From NCBI GenBank assembly GCA_963770535.1, contig CAVYPZ010000003.1, positions 2,108,001-2,172,000 on the forward strand: a stretch of 64,000 nucleotides of DNA, given 5' to 3'. A program made the translations under genes and the position numbers. Under the pieces are notes generated by a model. It was not told the origin of the DNA. It searched no databases and saw only the letters and a list, made by a program, of their open reading frames with translations. Below are positions 45,351-54,283 of this stretch, piece after piece; the first letter of the stretch is position 1, and every line of letters starts with the position of its first letter. Source of the stretch: RYN-230 sp963770535 (GTDB lineage Bacteria; Actinomycetota; Actinomycetes; Streptosporangiales; Streptosporangiaceae).

Positions 45351-45823
45351 CCCGCCCGGGCATCATGGCGCAGGTCAGGACCCGCTGGCGGGACCCGGCC
45401 ACCTGGCGTGACGTCGCCTACCTGATCGGGCTGTGGCCGGTGCTGTTCATCCTGGACACGACCGTGCTCAGCATCTGGCTCGTGTTCCTGGCGGGCGTGA
45501 CCGCGCCGGCCTGGTACTGGGCGCTCCCGGAGACCTTCAGCAACGGCCAGTCCGCGCACGGGCTGGAGCTCGGCTACTTCCCGAACGGGCCGCACGGGCC
45601 AGGCTCCTGGGGACTCTTCGTGGACACCGCCCCGAAGGCCTGGCTCGCCGCGGCCTGCTTCCTGGCTGCGTTCCTGCTCTTCACCTACGTGCTCGTGATA
45701 ACCGCCCGGGCGCACGCCCGCATCGCCAGTGCCGTGCTGGGTGCTCCCGCCGACCCCCTCGCCCCGGCCAAGGAGGTGCTCACCCATCCGGGCCCGCTGG
45801 GCCCGCTGCATCCCGCCAGGTAA
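45347..45823 (+). CDS. C-terminal half of a putative sensor domain (membrane)
   Basis: This protein of 158 residues begins with RTRWRDPATWRDVAYLIGLW, a hallmark of the second half of the actinobacterial sensor domain. Two membrane helices (PVLFILDTTVLSIWLVFLAG, WLAAACFLAAFLLFTYVLVI) flank an extracellular segment with PAWYWALPETFSNGQSAHGL. No kinase domain follows. GTG 45347 overlaps the previous stop. It would sit in the membrane with the two preceding products. Confidence 0.65.
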   Translation: MTRPGIMAQVRTRWRDPATWRDVAYLIGLWPVLFILDTTVLSIWLVFLAGVTAPAWYWALPETFSNGQSAHGLELGYFPNGPHGPGSWGLFVDTAPKAWLAAACFLAAFLLFTYVLVITARAHARIASAVLGAPADPLAPAKEVLTHPGPLGPLHPAR

Positions 45824-45904
45824 CGACCGCGCCCCCGCCCGCGAGGGATCAGCTCGCAGGCGGGGGCCCACGACAGACTCACGCACCGTCCTCGAGAGAA
45901 GGCC

Positions 45905-48229
45905 ATGATGCGCCAGCCGCCTAGTTCAGTATTGCCGGAAACAGGATCCGATCGCGACCGCCACCGCGATGAGCCCCGCCCGCGGGCGCCGGTTGTCGAG
46001 CGCGTCGCGGGCTGGAGCACCCGGCACCGCAAGACCGCCGTGCTCGGCTGGCTTGCCCTGGTCGCCGCGGTCTTCGTCTTCGGGCAGATGCTGCCGGCGA
46101 AGAACCTGCCCTCCTACGACGCCGGCCAGTCCGGCCAGGCTGAGCAGACCCTGCAGCGGCTCGGGGTGGTCTCCCCGCCGCAGGAGAACGTGCTGATCCA
46201 GGAGAGGGGCACGGGCCGGCCCGGCTCGGACCCGCGGATGCGCCAGGCCATCGCGCAGGTGGTCACCGCGCTGTCCGCCCTCCCGCGGTCCGCGCAGGAC
46301 ATCGTCTCGCCCCTGGGTCCCGGCCACACGGGGCTCGTGGCCGGGGATGGCCGGAGCGCCCTGGTCACCTTCCATGTCCCCGGGCAAGCCAGCAACGAGG
46401 ACCAGGCCGTGGCTCCGGCCCTCCGGGCGGTGGCCGGGATCGCGGCCCGTCATCGCGGGCTGCGGATCGAGGAGGCCGGGGACGCGAGCACCGACCGGGC
46501 CGCGAACAGCCTGATCAGCAGGGACTTCCGCCAGGCCGAGGTGACGTCGGTGCCGGTCACGCTGATCCTGCTGATCGGCGTGTTCGGGGCGCTGATCGCG
46601 GCCGGCATCCCGCTGCTGCTGGCCGCGACCGCGGTCATGACCGCGATCTCGCTGCTCGCCATCCCCGGCCAGTGGCTGCCGGTCGGCTCCAGCACGTCAG
46701 AGGTGGTGCTGATCATCGGGATGGCCGTCGGCATCGACTACTCGCTGTTCTACCTGCGCCGCGAGCGTGAGGAACGGGCCAGGGGAGCGGGCACCGAGGA
46801 GGCGCTGCGCCGCGCCGCGGCCACGTCGGGACGCGCCATCGTGGTCTCCGGGCTGACCGTTATGATCGCGCTGGCCGGCCTGTTCCTCACCGGGTACGCG
46901 GTGTTCACTGGCGTGGCGATCGGCACCATCGCCGTGGTCGGCGTGGCCGTGGCGGGCTCGCTGACCGTGCTGCCCGCACTCCTGTCGTGGCTCGGCGGCT
47001 GGGCCGACCGGGGCCGGATCCCGTTCCTGGGCCGGCGGCGCACCGCGGCCCGCCCGTCCCGGCTGTGGGCGGCGCTCGTCCGCCGCGTGGTGGCCCGCCC
47101 CGTGGTATGGGGCTCGGTGGCGGCGCTGGCCATGATCGCGCTCGCGGCCCCCGGCCTGGGCCTGCGGCTGGGCAACCCGCCGGACGGCGGGTTCTCCGCC
47201 CGGATCCCGGTGGTGGCGGCCCTGGACCGGATCGACCGGGCCTTCCCCGGCCGTCCCGCCCCCGCCGAGGTCGTGGTGACCGGCCACGACCTGGGCAGCC
47301 GTCAGATGGCCGCGGCGCTGGCCGCGCTGCGCAGCCGGGCCTCGGCCCGCGGGCCGGTCCGGGGACCGGTCACGGACGTCCTCGTGGCTCATGGCGGCGC
47401 CCTGCTCGTCAGCGTGCCGCTGGCGGGCACCGGGAACGGATCCGTTGCGGATCATGCTCTGCTCGCCCTGCGCGAGCGCGTGCTGCCGCAGACGCTCGGC
47501 CAGGTGCCGGGGGTCAGCTACGCGGTGACCGGGAACACGGCCGGGAACTACGACGACATCGCGGTGCTGCGCAGCCGCACGCCGCTGGTGCTGGTGGCCG
47601 TGGCCGTGCTGGCGTTCGCCCTGCTGCTGGTGGCGTTCCGGTCGGTGGCCATCCCGCTGGTCTCGATCTCCCTGAACCTGCTGTCGGTGGGCGCGGCGTA
47701 CGGCCTGATCACGCTCATCTTCCAGGACGGGCGGCTGCAGGGGCTGCTCGGGTTCACCGGGTACGGCGCGATCGTGCCCTGGATCCCGCTGTTCATCTTC
47801 GTGTTCCTGTTCGGGCTGAGCATGGACTACCACGTGTTCATCCTCAGCCGGATCCGCGAGCTCCGCGCGGCCGGCGCCCGCACCCCGGACGCGATCGTCG
47901 GCGGCGTGGCCAGCAGCGCGGGGGTGGTGACCAGCGCCGCGGTCATCATGGTCGCGGTGTTCTCGATCTTCGCGACGCTGTCCCTGATCCAGCTCAAGAT
48001 GCTCGGCGTGGGCCTGGCCGTCGCCGTGCTGGTCGACGCCACCGTGGTGCGCGGTGTCCTGCTGCCCGCCTGCCTGGCCCTGCTCGGTGAGCGCAGCTGG
48101 TACCTGCCGCGGTGGCTGGGCTGGCTGCCCGGCCGGGGCGTGCCGGCCCGTGCCGGGGCCCGGGTGACAGGCACGCCGATGCCTGCCCCCCCGGCGCCAG
48201 CGCCCCGCCAGCCCCATCCATCACGGTGA
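45905..48229 (+). CDS. MMPL family RND-type transporter (first copy)
   Basis: This 774-residue protein has two MMPL halves, each with a membrane-proximal extracellular domain and six helices. Landmarks are RHRKTAVLGWLALVAAVFVF (helix 1), SSTSEVVLIIGMAVGIDYSL plus FYLRREREERA (near 265), and the matching second-half motif GLSMDYHVFILSRIRELR near 640 with the proton-relay aspartate. Such proteins export lipids or other hydrophobic compounds. It is 82 bases after the sensor cassette and may be one of its targets. Confidence 0.9.
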   Translation: MMRQPPSSVLPETGSDRDRHRDEPRPRAPVVERVAGWSTRHRKTAVLGWLALVAAVFVFGQMLPAKNLPSYDAGQSGQAEQTLQRLGVVSPPQENVLIQERGTGRPGSDPRMRQAIAQVVTALSALPRSAQDIVSPLGPGHTGLVAGDGRSALVTFHVPGQASNEDQAVAPALRAVAGIAARHRGLRIEEAGDASTDRAANSLISRDFRQAEVTSVPVTLILLIGVFGALIAAGIPLLLAATAVMTAISLLAIPGQWLPVGSSTSEVVLIIGMAVGIDYSLFYLRREREERARGAGTEEALRRAAATSGRAIVVSGLTVMIALAGLFLTGYAVFTGVAIGTIAVVGVAVAGSLTVLPALLSWLGGWADRGRIPFLGRRRTAARPSRLWAALVRRVVARPVVWGSVAALAMIALAAPGLGLRLGNPPDGGFSARIPVVAALDRIDRAFPGRPAPAEVVVTGHDLGSRQMAAALAALRSRASARGPVRGPVTDVLVAHGGALLVSVPLAGTGNGSVADHALLALRERVLPQTLGQVPGVSYAVTGNTAGNYDDIAVLRSRTPLVLVAVAVLAFALLLVAFRSVAIPLVSISLNLLSVGAAYGLITLIFQDGRLQGLLGFTGYGAIVPWIPLFIFVFLFGLSMDYHVFILSRIRELRAAGARTPDAIVGGVASSAGVVTSAAVIMVAVFSIFATLSLIQLKMLGVGLAVAVLVDATVVRGVLLPACLALLGERSWYLPRWLGWLPGRGVPARAGARVTGTPMPAPPAPAPRQPHPSR

Positions 48230-48488
48230 TTGAGGTCCGGGGCGACTTTTCACGGATCTGGTGCAGCAAACCGGACACAATGACCCGCGAAGCTGCACCA
48301 GGTCCGTGATGTGCGGCCGGGGGCCCCGGGCCTCGTGGGTTCCTCAATGTTTCCTGTGACTTTGCGCATAAACCCTGGAGACTGACGTCAGCGTCACCAA
48401 AGTCTGGCATGCTGGTCAGGATCCATGACATGCGCGTCAGCTAATTCTGCCGTGCAGCTCAGCCGCCCCCTGATCTCCGCGAGGCCTG
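48230..48488. other. Intergenic region with long inverted repeat and a TGACGTCA palindrome
   Basis: This 259-base gap between the MMPL genes holds an 18-bp inverted repeat (48250-48267 with 48292-48309, one mismatch, 24-base spacer). About 75 bases later lies the perfect octamer palindrome TGACGTCA (48383-48390). The first could be a terminator for the upstream gene or a dispersed element; the second could be an operator for the downstream gene. I see no open reading frame of note. Confidence 0.6.
48250..48309. repeat. Long imperfect inverted repeat
   Basis: TCACGGATCTGGTGCAGC (48250-48267) and GCTGCACCAGGTCCGTGA (48292-48309) are complementary at 17 of 18 positions, with a 24-base spacer. 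No U-tract follows. The arms are longer and less GC-extreme than other hairpins here, which makes a dispersed palindromic element as likely as a terminator. No second copy was found in the window. Confidence 0.7.
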
Positions 48489-50978
48489 ATGCGCGACACG
48501 CTCAACCCCGCCCTGCCCGAGGTCCGGACGCCGTTGCCGGACACGCGCCGCGGGGCGTCGCAGGCCCCCGGGGCCGCGCCGGCACCCCGCCCGCGCCGCC
48601 CCCGGGCGCCGATGGTCGAGCGGATCGCCTGCTGGAGCGCGCGGCACCGGATCGCGGTCATCGTGGGCTGGCTGGTGCTGGCCGGGACCGCGCTGCTGGC
48701 CGGCCAGCTGCTCGGCACGCAGAGCCAGCAGCAGTACGACCCCGGGCAGGCCGGGCGGGCCGAGCAGATGCTGCACCAGCTCAACGTGGTCAGCCCGCCG
48801 CAGGAAACCGTCCTCGTCCAGGCCCGCGGCAGCTCGCCCGCAGACACCTACGCGCGCAGCCCGCAGATGCGCCAGGCGGTCGCCGACGTGGCCCGGGCCC
48901 TGCAGGGGATGCCCGGGGCAGCCCGGGACATCCGGTCGCCGCTGAGTCCCGGCGGCCAGGCCCAGGTCTCGGCGGACGGCCGCGCGGCACTGGTCACCTT
49001 CGACGTGGCCGGCCCGCACGCCAAAGCCGACACCACGGTCAGCAGGGACCTGGCCGCGGTGGCCCGGGTGCAGGCCGCCCATCCCGGCCTGATCGTCTCC
49101 GAGGCGGGTGACGCGAGCACCGATCAGGCCGCCAACACGATGATGGGCAAGGACTTCCATAAGGCCGAGCTCACCTCGGTGCCGATCACGCTGATCCTGC
49201 TGCTCGCGGTGTTCGGCGCGCTGATCGCGGCGGGCATCCCGGTGCTGCTGGCCGGCAGCGCGGTCATGGTCGCCGTCTCGCTGCTCGCGGTGCCGAGCCG
49301 ATGGCTGCCCATCGGATCGAGCACGTCCGAGGTGGTGCTGATCATCGGGATGGCGGTCGGCGTCGACTACTCCCTGTTCTACCTGCGGCGGGAACGCGAG
49401 GAACGCGCCGCGGGCGCGTCCTTCCCGGCCGCCCTGGCCACGGCGGCGCACACGTCCGGCCGGGCCATCGTGGTCTCCGGGCTGACCGTGATGGTTTCGC
49501 TGGCCGGGCTGCTGCTGACCGGGATCGACCTGTTCACCGGGATCGCGGTCGGCACCATCATGGTGGTCGGCGTGGCCGTCGCCGGCTCGCTCACGCTCCT
49601 GCCTGCTCTCCTGTCCCTGCTGGGGCCGTGGGCCGACCGCGGCCGGATCCCGTTCCTGGGCCGGCACCGCACCCAGGCCCGGCCGTCCCGGCTGTGGGCC
49701 GCGCTGGTCCGCCGGGTGGTGCGGCGGCCGCTGCTGTGGGGCGGGGCCGCGGCGCTGGCCCTGCTCGCGCTGGCCGCGCCCGCGCTCGGGATGCGCACCG
49801 GTACCCCCGCCATCGACCTGCCGGCCAAGCTGCCCGTGGTGCAGACCCTCGACCGGATCCAGGGCGCCTTCCCCGGCCGGCCCGGCCCGGCGCAGGTCGT
49901 GGTCATGGGCGGCGACGTGTCCGGCCCGCGCATGCGGGCCGCGGTGACCGCGCTCCAGGCCAGGGCGTCGGCTCACGGGGTCATCCGCCGCCCGGTCACG
50001 GCCGAGGTGGTCGGCCAGGGCCGCGGGCTGGTCATCTCCGTCCCGCTGGCCGGCGATGGCAGGGATTCGGTGTCCCGCCACGCCCTGCTCGACCTGCGTG
50101 ACCAGATCCTGCCCGCCACGGTCGGGACAGTGCCGGGAGCCAGCTACGCCGTCACCGGGAACACCGCCAGCGGCTATGACTTCAACGCGGCGCTGCATTC
50201 CCGCACGCCGATCGTGTTCGCCGTGGTCGCGGGCCTCGCGCTGCTCCTGCTCATGGTGGCGTTCCGGTCACTGGCCATCCCGCTCATCTCGATCGGGCTG
50301 AACCTGCTGTCGGTCGGCGCGGCGTACGGCCTGATCACGCTCATCTTCCAGGACGGGCACCTGCAGGGGCCGCTGGGCTTCACCTCGTTCGGCGGGATCA
50401 TCCCGTGGGTGCCGTTGTTCATGTTCGTGTTCCTGTTCGGGCTGAGCATGGACTACCACGTGTTCATCCTGAGCCGGATCCGCGAGCTGCGGTCCCGCGG
50501 CCGGACTCACGAGCAGGCCGTGATCGGCGGTGTGGCCGCGTGCTCCGGCGTCGTGACCAGCGCGGCGGTGATCATGGTCGCGGTCTTCTCGATCTTCGCC
50601 ACCCTCTCCCTCATCGAGCTGAAGATGATCGGCGTCGGCCTGGCGTCCGCGGTGCTCATCGACGCGACGATCGTGCGCGGCATCCTGGTGCCGGCCGCGC
50701 TGGCCCTGCTGGGCGAGCGGAGCTGGTACTTCCCGCGGTGGCTGGAGTGGCTGCCGGGCTGGCGGCTCGAGGCGCCCGGCGCGCCCGCGGCGCTGGTGCC
50801 AGCCGGTGCGGCCGCAGCACAGCTACCAGCCAGTGCGGCAGCCAGTGTGCCTGGCGTATCTGTGCTGGCCAGCGGGCCTTCGCCGCACGCTGCGCCCTCA
50901 GCTGAGCCCCCTGCCCGCAGGGAGCCGGAGGTAGTCTTGGCGGGTGAGCGAACCGGGTCCCGGGAGGGCACGGCCTGA
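48489..50978 (+). CDS. MMPL family RND-type transporter (second copy)
   Basis: This 829-residue paralogue of the preceding transporter has the same order of motifs: RHRIAVIVGWLVLAGTALLA, SSTSEVVLIIGMAVGVDYSL plus FYLRREREERA, and FGLSMDYHVFILSRIREL. It differs in its N-terminus and in a longer Ala/Pro-rich cytosolic tail (about 750-829). Near-identical blocks in both halves indicate a tandem gene duplication. The tail overlaps the start of the next gene. Confidence 0.9.
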   Translation: MRDTLNPALPEVRTPLPDTRRGASQAPGAAPAPRPRRPRAPMVERIACWSARHRIAVIVGWLVLAGTALLAGQLLGTQSQQQYDPGQAGRAEQMLHQLNVVSPPQETVLVQARGSSPADTYARSPQMRQAVADVARALQGMPGAARDIRSPLSPGGQAQVSADGRAALVTFDVAGPHAKADTTVSRDLAAVARVQAAHPGLIVSEAGDASTDQAANTMMGKDFHKAELTSVPITLILLLAVFGALIAAGIPVLLAGSAVMVAVSLLAVPSRWLPIGSSTSEVVLIIGMAVGVDYSLFYLRREREERAAGASFPAALATAAHTSGRAIVVSGLTVMVSLAGLLLTGIDLFTGIAVGTIMVVGVAVAGSLTLLPALLSLLGPWADRGRIPFLGRHRTQARPSRLWAALVRRVVRRPLLWGGAAALALLALAAPALGMRTGTPAIDLPAKLPVVQTLDRIQGAFPGRPGPAQVVVMGGDVSGPRMRAAVTALQARASAHGVIRRPVTAEVVGQGRGLVISVPLAGDGRDSVSRHALLDLRDQILPATVGTVPGASYAVTGNTASGYDFNAALHSRTPIVFAVVAGLALLLLMVAFRSLAIPLISIGLNLLSVGAAYGLITLIFQDGHLQGPLGFTSFGGIIPWVPLFMFVFLFGLSMDYHVFILSRIRELRSRGRTHEQAVIGGVAACSGVVTSAAVIMVAVFSIFATLSLIELKMIGVGLASAVLIDATIVRGILVPAALALLGERSWYFPRWLEWLPGWRLEAPGAPAALVPAGAAAAQLPASAAASVPGVSVLASGPSPHAAPSAEPPARREPEVVLAGERTGSREGTA

Positions 50979-51801
50979 CCGGCCCCCGTCACTCCCGGCT
51001 TTAGCCCCGGCCGCGCCGCCGGCGCCCGCGGTGCCGGCGCCCGCACCGTCCCCGGAGCTTCCCGCCGGGGCCGGGCCGCCCGGTTCAGCGGCACGCCGCC
51101 CGGTGCTCCTGGCCCTCACGGCCCTGGCCGGGGCCTGCTGCCTGGCTGCGGCCGTGCTGGCGGGCCGGGCCGCCATCACCGGGCAGACCCGCCCGCCGAC
51201 GCCGGCGGAGCGGTCGGCGGCCGCCGCGGCCGCGGTGGCCCGCCGCTGGCGAACCTGGCCCGCGGGGCGGATCTTCCCGGCGGACCTGAGCTACACCACC
51301 ACCCTGCGCGTCAACGAGACCGCGCACCGGGTCGGCATCTCACCGGACTACCAGTGCGCGGCCGCGCTGGACACCGCCCTGGCCCGCCGCGCACGCCAGG
51401 AGGGCTGCCAGGCCGGGCTCCGGGCCAGCTACGTGGACGAGCTGGACGGTGTCGTCTACACCACGGGTGTCCTGGCCTTCCCCGACCGGGCCCGGGCGGC
51501 CGCGTTCACCCGCCGCATCCCGTCGGCCCGGCCCCCGGCCGCCTCCCTCCGCGCCCTGGCGCTGCCCGGCACGGTGAGTGCGCGGTTCACCGACGCGGCC
51601 CGCCAGGCGGCGACGACCCGGCAGGACGGCCCGTTCGTCCTGCTCACCGTCGCGGGCTATGCGGATGGCCGCCCGGCCGCCGTCACCGGCGAGTTCGATG
51701 CCCCCGCGTTCAGCGCGGCCGGGCAGCTGGCCGGTGAGATCCTGGCCCCGCTGAACCGGCCGGCCGTGGTCAACTGCGCGCGCCGGCAGTGGTCGTGCTG
51801 A
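50944..51801 (+). CDS. Membrane-anchored extracellular protein of unknown family
   Basis: This 285-residue protein has a Pro/Ala-rich cytosolic N-terminus (1-52), one membrane helix (PVLLALTALAGACCLAAAVL), and an extracellular domain with a likely disulfide (YQCAAALDTALARRARQEGC) and a C-terminal NCARRQWSC. Its topology resembles membrane proteins encoded next to subtilisin-like proteases of actinomycetes. GTG 50944 overlaps the MMPL gene by 35 bases and its stop overlaps the protease gene. I cannot assign a function. Confidence 0.72.
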   Translation: MSEPGPGRARPDRPPSLPALAPAAPPAPAVPAPAPSPELPAGAGPPGSAARRPVLLALTALAGACCLAAAVLAGRAAITGQTRPPTPAERSAAAAAAVARRWRTWPAGRIFPADLSYTTTLRVNETAHRVGISPDYQCAAALDTALARRARQEGCQAGLRASYVDELDGVVYTTGVLAFPDRARAAAFTRRIPSARPPAASLRALALPGTVSARFTDAARQAATTRQDGPFVLLTVAGYADGRPAAVTGEFDAPAFSAAGQLAGEILAPLNRPAVVNCARRQWSC

Positions 51802-53114
51802 GCGGGCGGCTCCGCGGGCAGGCCACGCTGGCGGCCCTGGCCGCGGCGGCGCTGCCGTGGCTCACCGGGCACGCCCCCGCCGCTGTCCCGGCCGGCCCGC
51901 CGCAGCCCGGGCCGGGGGCGCAGGTCCGCGCGGCTGAGCAAGCGCAGCTGCGGGCCATCGACGCGCCATCCGCCTGGCGGCAGAGCCGGGGCCAGGGGGT
52001 GACCGTCGGCGTGCTGGACACCGGCGTGGACAGCGCCGCGGCCGACCTGTCCGGGTCGGTCCGCGCCGGGCCCGACTACACCCTGGGCGCCGACCCGCCT
52101 GGCTACCAGCCACCGCACCTGCACGGGACGTTCATCGCCTCGCTCATCGCCGGGCACGGCAGCGGCCCGGGGCGGGCCGGCGGGATCATCGGAGTCGCCC
52201 CGGCAGCCCGCGTGCTCTCCGTCCGGGTCATCCTGGACGACCAGGAACCAGGGATAGGTCCCTATAACACCAACCCCCGGTTCGCCGATGCGGTCGGGCA
52301 GGGCATCCGGTACGCGGCCAGTCACGGGGCCGGCGTCATCAACATGTCCCTGGGCTCCGCCGAGCCCAGCCGGGCCACGCAGGCGGCCCTGGCCTACGCC
52401 GTGTCCCGTGGTGTCCTGGTGGTGGCGTCGGCCGGCAACAGCGGCGCTCCCGGCCCGGCGTACACCCCGTACTCCTACCCGGCGTCGTTCACCGGGGTGG
52501 TGTCGGTGGCGGCGGTGAACGACGCCGGGGCCAGGGCCCCGTTCTCCGACCGCAACTCGTCCGTGGTGCTCTCCGCGCCCGGGGTCAACGTGATCGGGGC
52601 CGGCCCGGGCGGAACCTACCTGCAGGCCAGCGGGACCAGCCCGGCCTCGGCCTTCGTGACGGGCGTCGCGGCCCTCATCCGGTCGGCGTACCCGCGGCTC
52701 TCCCCGGCCCAGGTCGAGCAGGCGATGATCAGCTCGGCTACCCGCCGCCCGGCCGGCGGGTACAGCACCGCCACCGGATTCGGTGAAGTCGACGCGGCCG
52801 CGGCGCTGCGGGCCGCGGGCCGCCTCGCCGCGGGCAGGCCCGCGGCCGGGCTCGCCGCGGGATGGCACTTCGGCGGGCGGCCGCCCGGGCCGATCCAGGT
52901 CATCCACCGGGACGAGGCACGGATCGCCGCGCTCGGCGGCATCGGGGCCGCAGCAGCAGCCGGCTTCCTGGCCGCGCTGGCCGCCTTCACCGTGCTCACC
53001 GTGCGCCGCCTGCACGGCCGGCGCGCGGCGGCTTCCGGGCAGGGCCCCGCCCGGCCGGACGCACCCGCCGCGCCGGCTCCCGCAGGCTCTGAGACCGGGC
53101 CGGGCGCGGCCTGA
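51789..53114 (+). CDS. Subtilisin-like (S8) membrane-anchored serine protease
   Basis: This 441-residue protein has a signal sequence (LAALAAAALPWLTGHAPAAV). The S8 triad is Asp in GVTVGVLDTGVDS near 75, His in PHLHGTFIASLIAG near 113 and Ser in SGTSPASAFVTG near 283. The oxyanion asparagine is in VVASAGNSG near 215. A C-terminal membrane helix (AAAGFLAALAAFTVLTVRR) resembles mycosins of type VII secretion, but no ESX genes are near. The likely start is GTG 51789 or 51795, within the previous gene. Confidence 0.88.
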   Translation: MVVLSGRLRGQATLAALAAAALPWLTGHAPAAVPAGPPQPGPGAQVRAAEQAQLRAIDAPSAWRQSRGQGVTVGVLDTGVDSAAADLSGSVRAGPDYTLGADPPGYQPPHLHGTFIASLIAGHGSGPGRAGGIIGVAPAARVLSVRVILDDQEPGIGPYNTNPRFADAVGQGIRYAASHGAGVINMSLGSAEPSRATQAALAYAVSRGVLVVASAGNSGAPGPAYTPYSYPASFTGVVSVAAVNDAGARAPFSDRNSSVVLSAPGVNVIGAGPGGTYLQASGTSPASAFVTGVAALIRSAYPRLSPAQVEQAMISSATRRPAGGYSTATGFGEVDAAAALRAAGRLAAGRPAAGLAAGWHFGGRPPGPIQVIHRDEARIAALGGIGAAAAAGFLAALAAFTVLTVRRLHGRRAAASGQGPARPDAPAAPAPAGSETGPGAA

Positions 53115-53167
53115 TTGACCAGCCCGCCCGGTGCGCAGCGCTGGCGGAGCTCCCGGTCCCGGCGTGC

Positions 53168-54016
53168 CTAGGGCAGGGTCAGGATCTCGTAGCCGTTCCC
53201 GGTGACCAGCAGCGTGTGCTCGAACTGCGCGGTGCGCTTGTGGTCCTTGGTGACGGCGGTCCAGCCGTCATCCCAGACGTCGTAGGTGATCGTGCCGAGG
53301 GTCAGCATCGGCTCGATCGTGAACGTCATGCCCTCCTGCATCACCAGGTTGACCGCGGGATCGTCGAAATGCGGCACGATCAGGCCGGAGTGGAACGTGG
53401 TGCCTATGCCGTGACCGGTGAAGTCGCGGACCACGCCGTAGCCGAACCGGCGGGCGTACGACTCGATCACCCGCCCGATGGCGTTGAGCGGGCGGCCCGG
53501 GGCGACGGCCCGGATGCCGCGCATCATGGCCTCATAGGTGCGCTCCACCAGCAGCCGCGATTCCTCGTCCACCTCGCCGGCCAGGAATGTCGCGTTGGTG
53601 TCGCCGTGCACGCCGCCGATATAGGCGGTGATGTCCACGTTCACGATGTCGCCGCCGGTGATCACCGTGTCGTCCGGGATGCCGTGGCAGATGACCTCGT
53701 TGAGCGAGGTGCACAGCGACTTGGGGTAGCCCCGGTAGCCCAGCGTGCTGGGATAGGCGCCGTGATCGACGAGGAACTCGTGCCCGACCCGGTCCAGCTC
53801 GTCGGTGGTCACCCCGGGTGCGACGTGCCTGCCGACCTCCTCGAGCGCCTGGGCGGCCAGCCGCGCGGCCACGCGCATCCGCTCGATCGTCTCCGGGTCC
53901 TTAACGTCCGGTTCGCCGGTTCGCGGGTATTTGCGGCCGACGTACTCCGGCCGCGGGATGCCGGCCGGGACCTGCCGTTGCGGGGAAAGCCGGCCGGGAT
54001 GGAGCAAGGTCGCCAT
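53168..54016 (-). CDS. map: Methionine aminopeptidase, type I
   Basis: This 282-residue enzyme removes N-terminal methionine from new proteins. Metal ligands are visible: Asp in IVNVDITAYIGGVHGDTNAT (two Asp), His in FTGHGIGTTFH, Glu in FTIEPMLTL and Glu in QFEHTLLV. The substrate-pocket segment EVICHGIPDD is present. An N-terminal extension of about 35 residues (PGRLSPQRQVPAGIPRPEYV) is typical of the actinobacterial long form. ATG 54016 was chosen; longer readings run into the divergent gene. Confidence 0.94.
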   Translation of the reverse strand: MATLLHPGRLSPQRQVPAGIPRPEYVGRKYPRTGEPDVKDPETIERMRVAARLAAQALEEVGRHVAPGVTTDELDRVGHEFLVDHGAYPSTLGYRGYPKSLCTSLNEVICHGIPDDTVITGGDIVNVDITAYIGGVHGDTNATFLAGEVDEESRLLVERTYEAMMRGIRAVAPGRPLNAIGRVIESYARRFGYGVVRDFTGHGIGTTFHSGLIVPHFDDPAVNLVMQEGMTFTIEPMLTLGTITYDVWDDGWTAVTKDHKRTAQFEHTLLVTGNGYEILTLP

Positions 54017-54035
54017 GTCTGGGAGTCTAGTGCGC

Positions 54036-54209
54036 ATGGATGAAGACCAGAGCTGGTGGTACTGCCTGACCCACCGGACCGTGGAGCACGGCGCCGGCTG
54101 CCCGAACAAGGAACGGCTCGGCCCGTTCGCGACCCAGGAAGAAGCGGCCCACGCGCTGGACACGGTCCGGCGGCGCAACGAAGAGTGGGACCAGGCCGAC
54201 CAGGATTGA
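54036..54209 (+). CDS. Small conserved actinobacterial protein (57 residues)
   Basis: The product starts MDEDQSWWYCLTHRTVEHGA and continues with GCPNKERLGPFATQEEAAHA, then an acidic tail. The WYC...H...GC arrangement could bind a metal. The compact, well-formed sequence and position divergent from map, with only 19 bases between starts, support a real gene. Its function is unknown. Confidence 0.75.
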   Translation: MDEDQSWWYCLTHRTVEHGAGCPNKERLGPFATQEEAAHALDTVRRRNEEWDQADQD

Positions 54210-54283
54210 CCGCCGCGGGCAGCGGTGATCATGTCCCCGGCAGGTATCGTAGGGTCTGCGACGATGCCGGAAGGGGCGCACGG

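Noticed and set aside
51789..53114. Type VII secretion locus marked by a mycosin
   Set aside because: No EccB-E, EsxA/B or PE/PPE-like genes are present; only a subtilisin-like protease with a membrane anchor is seen.
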